64,000 nt of DNA from Streptomyces sp. NL15-2K (GTDB lineage: Bacteria; Actinomycetota; Actinomycetes; Streptomycetales; Streptomycetaceae). Position 1 is the first letter of the stretch; the number at the start of each line of letters is the position of its first letter. The DNA lies in contig NZ_CP130630.1 of the NCBI RefSeq assembly GCF_030551255.1, positions 11,469,001 to 11,533,000 of the forward strand, read 5' to 3'. The translations under genes and the position numbers were made by a program. Below the pieces are notes generated by a model that worked only from the letters and a program-made list of their open reading frames with translations, had not been told where the DNA came from and made no database searches. Of this stretch, positions 42,037 to 51,198 are shown piece by piece.

Positions 42037-43416
42037 ATGACGTCTGCCGCCGAGGTGCCGGTCAACGCGGTCGAACTGCTGGTCAGGGATGCCGAACTGC
42101 TCGTCGTGGACGGGGAGCGGGAGATCCCGGGCGGCTGGGTGGCCGTCACCGGAGGTCGGGTCACCGCGGTCGGTCCGGCCGGCAGCGAACCCGAGGCCCG
42201 TACGACCGTCTCCGCCGTCGGGCGCCTGGTCACGCCGGGCCTGGTGAACACGCACCACCACATCTACCAGAACCTCACCCGCTCCTACGCCCCAGCCGTG
42301 AACGGCTCGCTCTTCGACTGGCTGACCACCCTGTACCCCCTGTGGGCCGCACTCGACCAGGAGGCCGTCTACGTGTCGGCGTACGTCGGCATGGCCGAGC
42401 TGCTGATGGGCGGCTGCACCACCTCCTGCGACCACCTCTACGTCCACCCCCGCCCGCGCCTGGTCGACGCCGAGATCCGCGCCGCACGCGACATCGGCTT
42501 CCGCTTCCACGCCACCCGCGGCTCCATGACCCGCTCCGTCGAGGACGGCGGGCTGCCGCCGCGGAGCGTCACACAGACCGACGAGGAGGTCCTCGCCGAC
42601 AGTGAGCGCGTCATCAAGGCGCACCACGACCCGGAACCCGGCGCGCTGGTACGGGTCGCGCTCGCGCCCTGCTCGCCGTTCTCGGTGACGAAGGCGCTGA
42701 TGACGGCCACCGCCGAACTCGCCGAGCGGTACGACGTACGGCTGCACACCCACCTCGCCGAGGACCGCGACGAGGACGCCTACTGCCTTCAGACGTACGG
42801 CTGCCGACCCGTGGAGTACTTCGAGGAGACGGGCTGGATGAGCGACCGCACCTGGGTCGCCCACTGCATCTACCCCAGCGACGACGAACTGCGCCGCCTC
42901 GCGGCCGCCGGCGTCGGCGTGGCGCACTGCCCGAGCTCCAACATGCTGATCGGCGGAGGGACCGCCCGGGTGCGCGAGATGCGCGAGCTGGGCATGCCCG
43001 TCGGCATCGGCTGCGACGGGTCCGCCTCCACGGACCACGCCTCGCTCTGGATGGAGACCCGCGGGGCGCTGCTGCTCGGGCGCTACCGGGGCGGACCCGG
43101 CGCGATGACCGCACGGGACGCCCTCGACCTCGCGACGCGCGGCTCGGCCCGCTGTCTGGGCCGCGCGGACGAGCTGGGGCATCTGCGGCCCGGGGCGTGC
43201 GCCGACCTCGTCGTCTGGGACCTCCACGAGGTCGCGCTCGCCGGTGCGTGGACCGACCCCGTGGAGGCGTGGCTGCGCTGCGGGCCCGCCCGGGCGTGGA
43301 CGACGGTGGTCGCTGGCCGGATCCTCGTCGACCGGGGTGAACCGGTCCTGGCGGGGCTGGCGGACGCGCTGCGGACGCACGGGAGAATCGCGCGGCGGAT
43401 GCAGCAGGGGGCATGA
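42037..43416 (+). CDS. Amidohydrolase, 8-oxoguanine deaminase-like
   Basis: The product has 459 aa from ATG 42037, with TACGAT 6 bp upstream, suggesting a leaderless message. The metal-dependent amidohydrolase motifs are all visible: GLVNTHHHIYQNLTRSYAPA (HxH), VRLHTHLAEDRDEDA, TWVAHCIYPSDDE, and GCDGSASTDHASLWME. The ATZ/TRZ/cytosine-deaminase group includes 8-oxoguanine deaminase and related purine or guanine-oxidation scavengers, and YQNLTR with SLFDWL is typical of it. It would act in the cytoplasm in purine salvage. Other purine or triazine substrates are possible. Confidence 0.85.
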   Translation: MTSAAEVPVNAVELLVRDAELLVVDGEREIPGGWVAVTGGRVTAVGPAGSEPEARTTVSAVGRLVTPGLVNTHHHIYQNLTRSYAPAVNGSLFDWLTTLYPLWAALDQEAVYVSAYVGMAELLMGGCTTSCDHLYVHPRPRLVDAEIRAARDIGFRFHATRGSMTRSVEDGGLPPRSVTQTDEEVLADSERVIKAHHDPEPGALVRVALAPCSPFSVTKALMTATAELAERYDVRLHTHLAEDRDEDAYCLQTYGCRPVEYFEETGWMSDRTWVAHCIYPSDDELRRLAAAGVGVAHCPSSNMLIGGGTARVREMRELGMPVGIGCDGSASTDHASLWMETRGALLLGRYRGGPGAMTARDALDLATRGSARCLGRADELGHLRPGACADLVVWDLHEVALAGAWTDPVEAWLRCGPARAWTTVVAGRILVDRGEPVLAGLADALRTHGRIARRMQQGA

Positions 43417-43453
43417 TCAATACACCTGGTCCCGGAGTGCACGGCCCTGGCGG

Positions 43454-44038
43454 TCATGCCCGGCGGCGGGTCCACTGCGGCTCGGTCAGGGCCCACTCCC
43501 GTTCCCAGGCGGCCATCCGGCGGCGGTCGAGCGCACCGCGCACGGCGGAGCGGGCGAGGAGCACCCCCGCGACCGCGCCTCCGGTGGCGCACAGGCCGAG
43601 GGTGAGCGTGTGCTGCCAGACCGCGCTCTCGTCCGGCGGTGGGAGCACACTCCGGCCCTTGCCGTCGAACCACACGTCGATCACTTCACCACGGTGCGTG
43701 CCCGCCGGGACGCGTGCCGTGCCCGTCCGCGGACCGCTGTCGGGATCCGTCCAGCGCACGGTCGCGCGGTAGGCATGCTCCCGCCCACCCTGCACGGAGG
43801 GCAGCGAGTCCGGAGTCCGGCCGACGACCTCGGCACGGACGCGATGGCGATCGGCGCGCTGCTCCGTCGCGACCGCCCGTGCCTCGCCATGGGCCCACCA
43901 GCCCGCGACGGCTCCCGCCAGGGGAGCGCCCACGAACAGCAGCAGGCCGACGGCCAGGACCATCCATGCCTCTAGGACGTCCGACCGCCGCCTGAGCGGA
44001 TTGCGCCGCCAGCGCCAGCCGCGCACCCGGGTTCGCAT
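43454..44038 (-). CDS. Rv1733c-like two-segment membrane protein
   Basis: The product has 194 aa from ATG 44038, directly after GGAGGTCGAC. A basic head (WRWRRNPLRRRSDVLEAW) is followed by a membrane segment (MVLAVGLLLFVGAPLAGAVA), an extracytoplasmic loop of about 90 residues, and a second segment (TLTLGLCATGGAVAGVLLAR). The layout RNPLRRRSDVLEAW is the signature of actinomycete homologues of mycobacterial Rv1733c. The function of this family is unknown. It is convergent with the amidohydrolase gene. Confidence 0.8.
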   Translation of the reverse strand: MRTRVRGWRWRRNPLRRRSDVLEAWMVLAVGLLLFVGAPLAGAVAGWWAHGEARAVATEQRADRHRVRAEVVGRTPDSLPSVQGGREHAYRATVRWTDPDSGPRTGTARVPAGTHRGEVIDVWFDGKGRSVLPPPDESAVWQHTLTLGLCATGGAVAGVLLARSAVRGALDRRRMAAWEREWALTEPQWTRRRA

Positions 44039-44172
44039 GTCGACCTCCGCACCGCGCACGTCTGTGAGCGCCCCCCGGGTACCCCCACTGGCCCCGTTCA
44101 CCAACGATCACCACGGGGGACCGGCGGAAAGGAATCGCCGGACAGGGGCGCCCAGCCGGGTCCTGCCGAAAC

Positions 44173-44196
44173 GCCGTGGTGGTACCACGCCACGGC
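44173..44196 (-). terminator. Hairpin downstream of the flavin reductase gene
   Basis: GCCGTGG and CCACGGC form a perfect 7-bp stem around GTGGTACCAC, which is itself palindromic, so the structure can extend further. It stands about 50 bp past the stop at 44245 on the minus strand. No T-tract is present, so this is a likely but not certain terminator. Confidence 0.45.
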
Positions 44197-44244
44197 CACC
44201 GGAGGCCGCGGAACCGGCCAGGTGGCGCGGGAGGGTGCCGCGCG

Positions 44245-45031
44245 TCAGCCGAAGCGTTCGATCCGGATCCGGTCCACGGGCTGACCGGCCTCGACGAGCA
44301 GCCGAGAGGCGTGCTCGGCGAAGGCGTTGGAGCCGCACACATAGGCTTCCCACCCACCGGGTGGCTGCTCGGCCAGGAGCGGCGCCACATGTGCGGCCGC
44401 CATACGTCCCACGGGCACACCCTCCGCAGCGCTCCGCGTGAACACGGCGGTCGTCTCCGCTCCCACTTCCCGCGCGTAGATGAGCTCCCGCGGGCTGCGG
44501 GCCGACACCAGCATCCGCAGCGGCACGGACAGGCCCCGCATCCGGTGGTGCCGCACCATCGACATCAGCGGTACGACCCCCGAGCCGGCGCCGATCAGCA
44601 GCGCGGGCCGGTCGCCGGGCCAGGCGAAGAAGCCGCTCAGCGGGCCGCGCACCGCTACCTCGTCACCGGGCCGGGCCACCGTGTGGAACCAGCCCGAGAC
44701 CTCACCGCCCTCGACGTGGTCCAGGGTCAGCTCGATGTGCCCCGAGTCGTCGGGCGCGGACGCGATCGAGTAGTGGCGCTGGGCCACATAGCCGTCCGCG
44801 GCGATCAACCGCAGCATCAGGTGCTGACCGGGCAGATGACCCGCCCACGCGGGCACCGCGAACCGGAACGTGGACGCGTGCGGGGTCTCGCGGCGGATCT
44901 CGGTGAGCGTGGCGGTCTGCCACACCGCGGCGGCCCGTTCGCTCACGGCGATCCGCCCGGGCACGGCGAACCGCGTCGGGGGAGTGAAGGCCTGGGGATT
45001 GGTCGGGGGATTGGACGGGGGAGTGAAAGTC

Positions 45032-45039
<8 letters not shown>
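44245..45039 (-). CDS. Ferredoxin/flavodoxin reductase-type FAD oxidoreductase
   Basis: The product has 264 aa from GTG 45039, overlapping the preceding stop by 8 bp. The FNR fold is clear: FAD-binding YVAQRHYSIASAPDDSGH (RxYS), and the NAD(P)-binding region LLIGAGSGVVPLMSMVRHHR, with the terminal AYVCGSNAFAEHASR. It is coupled to the molybdopterin oxidoreductase upstream, for which it likely supplies or takes electrons from NAD(P)H. The first 25 residues are Pro/Thr-rich and probably disordered. Confidence 0.85.
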
Positions 45040-45637
<598 letters not shown>

Positions 45638-45870
45638 ACGGTTCCAGCGTGACGACGGTGGTGATTGCTTACGCGGTCCACCGTACGTGCATGTCAGGCA
45701 TGCCCGGCGCGCGGGCCCGACCCGGGTCGAAAGGCCGCATTGAATTTGAAGGCTGTATGAACTCTCCCGCGTCCCGGGAATAGCGGACCGCTGATCTTCC
45801 TTGCCGAATGTTGCCACATCCGGTGGCCCCTACAACCGGTGTCCCGGCGCAGCGAAGGAGAGTGGGACCA

Positions 45871-46794
45871 GTGCCCAAGGCGTATGTCTTCACACGGTAC
45901 GGCGGACCGGAGACCGAGGCCCTCGTCGAGGTTGACCGGCCCGTCCCGGGCCTCGGTCAGATCCTGGTCGCGGTGCGGGCCGCGGGTGTGAACCCCGTCG
46001 ACTGGAAGCAGCGCACGGGCTTCCGCCGGCCCGGCGAGAGCGAGCGCGTGTTCCCGGCCGTCTTCGGCAACGAGGTCGCCGGAATCGTCGAGGCGACCGG
46101 CGACGACGTCGAGGGGTTCGCCGCGGGAGACGAGGTCTTCGGCAACACGGTGGCCGGGGCCTACGCCGAGTACGCCCTGCTGCCCGCCGCGGTGACCGCG
46201 CACAAGCCCGCCGCGTTGGACTTCACCGATGCCGCGACCCTGCCCATAGCCGCCGCGACCGCCTACGACGGGATACGGCAGCTCGACCTGCCCTCCGGGG
46301 CGACCCTGCTGGTCACCGGCGCGGGCGGCGGGGTGGGCGCGGCGGCCGCGCAGATCGCCCGGGCCTTCGGACTGGCCGTCGTCGGCGTCGCGAGCAAGGG
46401 AAAGAAGGACTTCGTCGAATCCCTCGGGGCCGTGCACGTGGCGTCCGGTCCAGGCTGGGCCGAGCGGGTACGGGCTGCCGCGCCGGAGGGTGTCGACGGG
46501 GTCTACGACCTCGTGGGCGGCGAGGTACTGGCCGAGGCGGCTCGGCTGCTCACCGACCGGACGAAGCTCATCACCGCCGGGGCTCCGGCCGAGGATGTCG
46601 AGCGGCTGGGCGGGGCGCGTGTGGCCCGGGCGCGCACCGCGGCCGTCCTGGAGGAGGTGGCGCACCTGGTGGTGAACGGCGAGCTCGACCCCCACGTCAC
46701 CCGGACGTTCCCGCTCGACCAGGCAGGCGAGGCCCTCCGCACGGTCGAGGACGGCCACACCCGTGGCAAGGTCGTGATCGAGGTCGCCCGATGA
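45871..46794 (+). CDS. NADP-dependent quinone oxidoreductase-like protein (zinc-free MDR)
   Basis: The product has 307 aa starting GTG with GAAGGAG upstream. The GroES-like half has VPKAYVFTRYGGPETEALVE, then VRAAGVNPVDWKQRTGFRR. The nucleotide-binding half reads ATLLVTGAGGGVGAAAAQIA (AxxGxxG variant) and ends TLDQAGEALRTVEDGHTRGK-like text. It lacks zinc-ligand cysteines and so belongs with quinone reductases (QOR). The Ala-Gly pattern suits NADPH. Its stop overlaps the next start (ATGA). Confidence 0.88.
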   Translation: MPKAYVFTRYGGPETEALVEVDRPVPGLGQILVAVRAAGVNPVDWKQRTGFRRPGESERVFPAVFGNEVAGIVEATGDDVEGFAAGDEVFGNTVAGAYAEYALLPAAVTAHKPAALDFTDAATLPIAAATAYDGIRQLDLPSGATLLVTGAGGGVGAAAAQIARAFGLAVVGVASKGKKDFVESLGAVHVASGPGWAERVRAAAPEGVDGVYDLVGGEVLAEAARLLTDRTKLITAGAPAEDVERLGGARVARARTAAVLEEVAHLVVNGELDPHVTRTFPLDQAGEALRTVEDGHTRGKVVIEVAR

Positions 46795-47744
46795 CGACCG
46801 ACATACCGGCGACCACCGCGGCCCCTCAGATCTCCGGCGCGACGTCGACCCCTGGCGCCACTTCGACCCCCGGCACCACCTCGCCCCCCGGCACCACCTC
46901 GACCCTTGGGGCCTCGCGGACAGCCTCCGCCTCGCGGACACTCAGCGCCTCGCGGACCGGCGCCTCGCAGACCACCGACGTCTCACAGGCAATCGCCGCC
47001 TCGCGGACCACCGCCGCCTCGCCGACCACCGCCCCCTCGCAGACCACCGACACACCCCACGTCCTCGACAATCCCGCCCTGGCCGCCCTAACCGGCCCGC
47101 ACGCCCACTTCGCCGAGCGGCGCGGCCGGGTGCTGCGCTACCCCGTCGACGTCACGCCGTGGCTGGCCCTGCCCGATGAACCGGACGCCGACGACTGGAA
47201 GGACGTAGCGGCGCTCGCGGGCCCCGGCACGGAGGTCCCGCTGCTCGGCTTCGCGGGGCGGATCCCCGACGACTGGGAGGTCACGGCCAGAATCGAGGGC
47301 GTGCAGATGGTGGACGACGGCGTGACCCCCGCCCCGGACCCGGAGGCGGTCCGCCTCGGCCCCGCCGACGTGCCCGAGATGCTCGACCTGGTCGCCCGCA
47401 CCCGGCCCGGCCCCTTCTTGCCCCGCACCATCGAGCTCGGCACGTACCTCGGCATACGGCGCCACGGTGCCCTCGTCGCCATGGCGGGGGAGCGACTGCA
47501 CCCGCCGGGGTGGACCGAGATCAGCGCGGTCTGCACCGACCCCGCCGTCCGCGGCGAGGGCCTGGCGACCCGACTGATCCTCGCCGTCTCCGACGGCATC
47601 CGGGAGCGCGGCGAGACGCCCTTCCTGCACACCGGCGCCGGCAACGCCACCGCCATCCGGCTCTACGAGTCCCTGGGTTTCCGGCTGCGTCGTACGACGG
47701 TGTTCGGCACGGCGAGGGCGCCGCGGCGGCTCCCGGTCGCGTAA
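46791..47744 (+). CDS. GNAT-family N-acetyltransferase with a repeat-rich Ser/Thr head
   Basis: The product has 317 aa coupled to the upstream gene. Residues 1-88 are low-complexity with near-hexameric repeats (ATSTPG, TTSPPG, TTSTLG, ASRTAS, ASRTLS, SQTTDV). The catalytic part starts about residue 92 (DNPALAALTGPHAHFAERRG) and carries the FR47-like acetyl-CoA site ISAVCTDPAVRGEGLATRLI, then GETPFLHTGAGNATAIRLYE with SLGFRLRRTTVFG. The acceptor is unknown. The head has no counterpart in the usual version of this family as I know it. Internal GTG/ATG starts are not obvious. Confidence 0.83.
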   Translation: MTTDIPATTAAPQISGATSTPGATSTPGTTSPPGTTSTLGASRTASASRTLSASRTGASQTTDVSQAIAASRTTAASPTTAPSQTTDTPHVLDNPALAALTGPHAHFAERRGRVLRYPVDVTPWLALPDEPDADDWKDVAALAGPGTEVPLLGFAGRIPDDWEVTARIEGVQMVDDGVTPAPDPEAVRLGPADVPEMLDLVARTRPGPFLPRTIELGTYLGIRRHGALVAMAGERLHPPGWTEISAVCTDPAVRGEGLATRLILAVSDGIRERGETPFLHTGAGNATAIRLYESLGFRLRRTTVFGTARAPRRLPVA

Positions 47745-47756
47745 GACAACTCGGCG

Positions 47757-47793
47757 GCGCGTTGGGGTACTGTGTGGCCTTCCGGCTGCGGGC
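47757..47793 (+). promoter_or_regulatory. Candidate promoter upstream of the leader ORF
   Basis: TACTGT (47769-47774) has an AGACAA-like -35 located 18 bp upstream. Transcription from here would give a leader of roughly 150 nt before the PrmC-like gene at 47934. The -35 is weak. Confidence 0.35.
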
Positions 47794-47828
47794 GGTCCCA
47801 GCCGTGAAGTACCGAGGAGGTGAGACCC

Positions 47829-47891
47829 ATTACCGCTCTGTCAGGTCGGGTGCTCTCTCCTCGAACCGGCGCGGATCAGCGCCGTAGGTGA
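47829..47891 (+). other. Possible leader peptide ORF before the PrmC-like gene
   Basis: A strong GGAGGTGA ribosome site (47816-47823) stands 5 bp before ATT, followed by a 20-codon frame ITALSGRVLSPRTGADQRRR then a stop at 47889. GTG at 47820 is in frame and would give 23 codons. The following CCCTTCGGCTTCCGAAAGG hairpin includes GAAAGG, the main ribosome-site candidate of the downstream gene. The arrangement suggests attenuation. ATT starts are rare, and this is unproven. Confidence 0.35.
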
Positions 47892-47933
47892 CCGCGGGAG
47901 CGCCCTTCGGCTTCCGAAAGGTTCTCGGCTTTC

Positions 47934-48761
47934 ATGCCTCCACTTTCCTCACCGTCGTCGTCCTCCGCTTCTCATGACTCCTCTCGTGGTTCCGCTTCTC
48001 GTGACTCCGTCGTAACGGCGCTCCGTGCCTCCGGCTGTGTCTTCGCCGAGGACGAGGCGGAGTTGATCCTGGCCGCCGCCCGCACCCCGGACGAGCTGGC
48101 CGCCCTGGTGGACCGCAGGGTCGCCGGTCAGCCCCTCGAACTCGTCCTCGGCTGGGCCGAGTTCCGTGGGCTGCGCATCGTCGTGGAACCCGGCGTGTTC
48201 GTGCCCCGCCGCCGTACCGAGTTCCTCGTCGAACAGGCCCTCGCCCACGTCCCCGACGCGTCCGTCGTGGTGGACCTGTGCTGCGGCTCGGGCGCGGTGG
48301 GCGCCGCGCTGGCCGCCGCGTTCGGCCGGATCGAGTTGCACGCCGCTGACCTCGACCCGGCCGCGGTGCGCTGCGCCCGCCGCAATGTCGCCGCCGTCGG
48401 CGGTCACGTCCACGAGGGCGACCTGTTCGAGGCCCTCCCCGGTGAGCTGCACGGCCGTGTCGACGTCCTCGCGGCGAACGTGCCGTACGTCCCCAGCGGC
48501 GAAGTCGGGCTCCTGCCCGCCGAGGCACGCGACCACGAGCCGCTGGTCGCGCTCGACGGAGGCACGGACGGCCTGGACGTCCTGCGCCGGGTCGCGGCCG
48601 AGGCGCCCCGGTGGCTCGCACCAGGCGGCTGTCTGCTGGTCGAGACGAGCGAACGCCAGGCGCCGACGGCCGTCGACGCCTTCACCCGCAGCGGCCTGGA
48701 GACCCGTCTGGCGGTGTCCGAGGAGATGTACGCCAACGTCGTGATCGGCGCCAGGTCCTGA
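47934..48761 (+). CDS. Putative protein N5-glutamine methyltransferase, PrmC/HemK-like paralogue
   Basis: The product has 275 aa starting MPPLSSPSSSSASHD with a Ser-rich head. The PrmC-like body includes LAALVDRRVAGQPLELVLGW, PGVFVPRRRTEFLVEQ, motif I VVVDLCCGSGAVGAALAAAF, and the substrate motif in VDVLAANVPYVPSGEV with NVPY in place of the canonical NPPY. The family modifies glutamine side chains in proteins such as release factors. The NVPY variant is common in the actinomycete paralogue group. The canonical prmC is expected elsewhere. Confidence 0.8.
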   Translation: MPPLSSPSSSSASHDSSRGSASRDSVVTALRASGCVFAEDEAELILAAARTPDELAALVDRRVAGQPLELVLGWAEFRGLRIVVEPGVFVPRRRTEFLVEQALAHVPDASVVVDLCCGSGAVGAALAAAFGRIELHAADLDPAAVRCARRNVAAVGGHVHEGDLFEALPGELHGRVDVLAANVPYVPSGEVGLLPAEARDHEPLVALDGGTDGLDVLRRVAAEAPRWLAPGGCLLVETSERQAPTAVDAFTRSGLETRLAVSEEMYANVVIGARS

Positions 48762-48772
48762 CCTCGAGGCGC

Positions 48773-50257
48773 TCATGACGCGGACCATGCCGCGGCGAAC
48801 CGCTCGGCAAGCATCAGCGTGGACAAGTTGGTGTTCGCCCGCGGAATGCCCGGCATGGTCGACGCGTCCACGACGTGCAGCCCGTCGACCCCACGCACAG
48901 CGCCCCGGGTGTCGGTCACGGCGGATGGATCCTGCTCGGGTCCCATCCGGCAGGTACCGACCGGATGCTGATACGAGGCGGTCTCCGCGTGGGCCATGGT
49001 CGCGAGGGCGGCGTCCGTGGCATCGCGGACCGGCCGCGCTGGGGTCAGCAGTGTCGCCAGCGGCCCGGTATCGGCGATCTCGTGCGCGAGCCGGATGCCG
49101 GTCACCATGCGGTTCAGATCGCCGGGGTGCTCCAGCAGGCGAGGGTCGATGGCGGGCCGTGTGTCCGGGCCGTCGGCGCGGATCCGCAGGGTGCCGCGGG
49201 AGCGCGGGGCGATCACCGCGACGTGCAGGTGGCACATCGTTTCGCCGTCGACCGTCATCGGCCCAGCGGGAAAGATCTGCAGGCCGGGGTCGGCGTCCTC
49301 ACCGTCGCCCGCGCAGGTGAGCATGGTCTGCAGCGCGGGTGTCCCTTCCGACACGGTGGCGGAGAACGGCAGCCGCAGCAGGGGGTGATCCTGCAGATCG
49401 CGCCCGACGCCGGGCAGGTCGACCTGCGCCTCGATCCCGGCCTCGCGGAGTTCCTCGGCCGGGCCGATGCCGGAGCGCAGCAACAGCAGCGGCGAACCGT
49501 ACGCGCCGGCCGCCAGCACGACGAGGCCGGCGTGGATGGTCTCGGCAGGCTCGGCGAGTCGCACACCGACAGCGCGGGTCCCCTTCAGCACGACCTTCTC
49601 GACGAGCACACCGCCGCGGACGGTGAGGTTGGGCCGCTGCCGCGCCGCCGCGAGATAGGTCAGCGCGGTGGACTGGCGGACACCAACGACCTGGTTGAAC
49701 GGCATCGGCCCGATCCCGTGCGCGCCGGGGGCGTTGTGGTCGGCGACCGCGGGGTACCCGGCGGCCACACAGGCGTCGGTGAACGCCCGCTGCACCGGCG
49801 TCAGTTCGGCGATACGGGGACGCTTGATCGGCACCGGCCCTGCGCTGCCGTGCCAGTCGTCGGTGAAGTCCAGGTCTCGTTCCACGGTGCGGAAGAACGG
49901 CAGCACATCGGCGAAGCCGAGGCCGGGATTGCCGAGGTGGGCCCAGGCGTCGTAGTCGGCGGGCCGGCCGCGCAGCGCCATCGCGTTGTTCGTCGCCGAA
50001 CTGCCGCCGACCACCCGGCCTGCGAACAGGGGGATGCGCCGGCCGTCGGTACCCGGCTCACTGGTGTACCCCCAGTCGTAGGGGGTTTCGGTGAGGTCGT
50101 CGGCATCGGCGATCTCGGTGGGCTGCTCCCGTGCCGTCGTACCGAAGTCCGGGCCCGCTTCCAGTAGCAGCACCGAGCGGTCGGGGTCGGCGGAGAGACG
50201 ATGGGCCAGCACCCCGCCCGCCGAACCGGCACCGACGACGATCACGTCGTATCCCAT
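48773..50257 (-). CDS. GMC-family FAD oxidoreductase
   Basis: The product has 494 aa from ATG 50257. It has an N-terminal FAD-binding fold (YDVIVVGAGSAGGVLAHRLS, then VVGGSSATNNAMALRGRPAD), the second GMC signature (GSPLLLLRSGIGPAEEL), and a catalytic histidine in YQHPVGTCRMGPEQDPSAV near the C-terminus. The substrates of the family are alcohols such as choline, glucose or aryl alcohols; this one cannot be assigned. It is adjacent to a TauE exporter and a LysR regulator. Confidence 0.9.
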   Translation of the reverse strand: MGYDVIVVGAGSAGGVLAHRLSADPDRSVLLLEAGPDFGTTAREQPTEIADADDLTETPYDWGYTSEPGTDGRRIPLFAGRVVGGSSATNNAMALRGRPADYDAWAHLGNPGLGFADVLPFFRTVERDLDFTDDWHGSAGPVPIKRPRIAELTPVQRAFTDACVAAGYPAVADHNAPGAHGIGPMPFNQVVGVRQSTALTYLAAARQRPNLTVRGGVLVEKVVLKGTRAVGVRLAEPAETIHAGLVVLAAGAYGSPLLLLRSGIGPAEELREAGIEAQVDLPGVGRDLQDHPLLRLPFSATVSEGTPALQTMLTCAGDGEDADPGLQIFPAGPMTVDGETMCHLHVAVIAPRSRGTLRIRADGPDTRPAIDPRLLEHPGDLNRMVTGIRLAHEIADTGPLATLLTPARPVRDATDAALATMAHAETASYQHPVGTCRMGPEQDPSAVTDTRGAVRGVDGLHVVDASTMPGIPRANTNLSTLMLAERFAAAWSAS

Positions 50258-50352
50258 AGTCGTCCTACCCAGTCCTCGCCTTCGTCGGTACAGCCGCAGC
50301 CCTGACCGGCTACCGCCGGCCGAGCGACTGAAACATCCGCGACCCTGCCGAG

Positions 50353-51114
50353 TCACCCGCGCAGGAAATACAGGCCCGTCATGGTCACGGCGGTCGTCAG
50401 GACAGTGCCGCGCAGCAGCCGGGCGGGGAGGCGGCGGGCGAGGTGGGCGCCGCCGAAGCCGCCGGCCACCGCTCCGGCCAGCATCGTGGTGAGCACCAAT
50501 GGAGAGCTCAGGGCGTCCGAGGCGACGAGGAACAGCGCGGTCGCGCTCAGATAGACGGCCGCGACCTGGGCGACCCGCATCGGATTGCCGGCCGCGGCGT
50601 CCAGACCGAGGCCGATGCTCCACAGGGCGAGCATCATGATGCCTACGGCACCGCCGAAGTATCCGCCGTACACGGAGAGCAGGAACTGGCTCGCCAGTAC
50701 GGTCCGGGAACCCATCCCGAGCGGGCGGTCCAGCGCGCTGCTCAGCGCACCGAAGAGGCGGCGCCCGAAGGCCAGCAGCAGCGTGGCGAACGCCAGCAGC
50801 CACGGCACCGCGGCATCGAACGCCTCCGACGGCAGAGCCAGCAGCAGGCCGGCGCCCATACCGCCCCCGATGACACTGGCCGTGGTCAGCGCCGTCGTGG
50901 AAGTGGCGCCGACCGGGGCGAGTTCACGGCGGTAGACCCAGGCGCCGACCAACGAGCCGGGAACCAGGGCGATGGTCGACGAGGCGTTCGCCGTCACCGG
51001 GGACTGGCCGACGGCGACCAGCGCGGGCAGCGCCACGAAGGTGCCGCCACCCCCGACGGCGTTCAGCGCGCCGGCGGCGACACCGGCCAGCAGGACGATC
51101 AGCGTCTCGGACAT
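50353..51114 (-). CDS. TauE/SafE-family membrane transporter
   Basis: The product has 253 aa with about eight membrane segments. It starts MSETLIVLLAGVAAGALNAV, includes GGGTFVALPALVAVGQSPV and the internal repeat YGGYFGGAVGIMMLALWSIG, the paired signatures of the sulfite exporter TauE/SafE family. Members export sulfite, sulfoacetate or related organic anions. It is divergent from a LysR gene that may regulate it. The gene carries no detectable lipoprotein or soluble domains. Confidence 0.85.
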   Translation of the reverse strand: MSETLIVLLAGVAAGALNAVGGGGTFVALPALVAVGQSPVTANASSTIALVPGSLVGAWVYRRELAPVGATSTTALTTASVIGGGMGAGLLLALPSEAFDAAVPWLLAFATLLLAFGRRLFGALSSALDRPLGMGSRTVLASQFLLSVYGGYFGGAVGIMMLALWSIGLGLDAAAGNPMRVAQVAAVYLSATALFLVASDALSSPLVLTTMLAGAVAGGFGGAHLARRLPARLLRGTVLTTAVTMTGLYFLRG

Positions 51115-51198
51115 CCGCTGAGCATCGCCCCGTGACCGGTGGGCTCACAATGCGGCATCGACGCACCCAGCCCAAGGCTGTGCCATAGGCTCCTGAGG

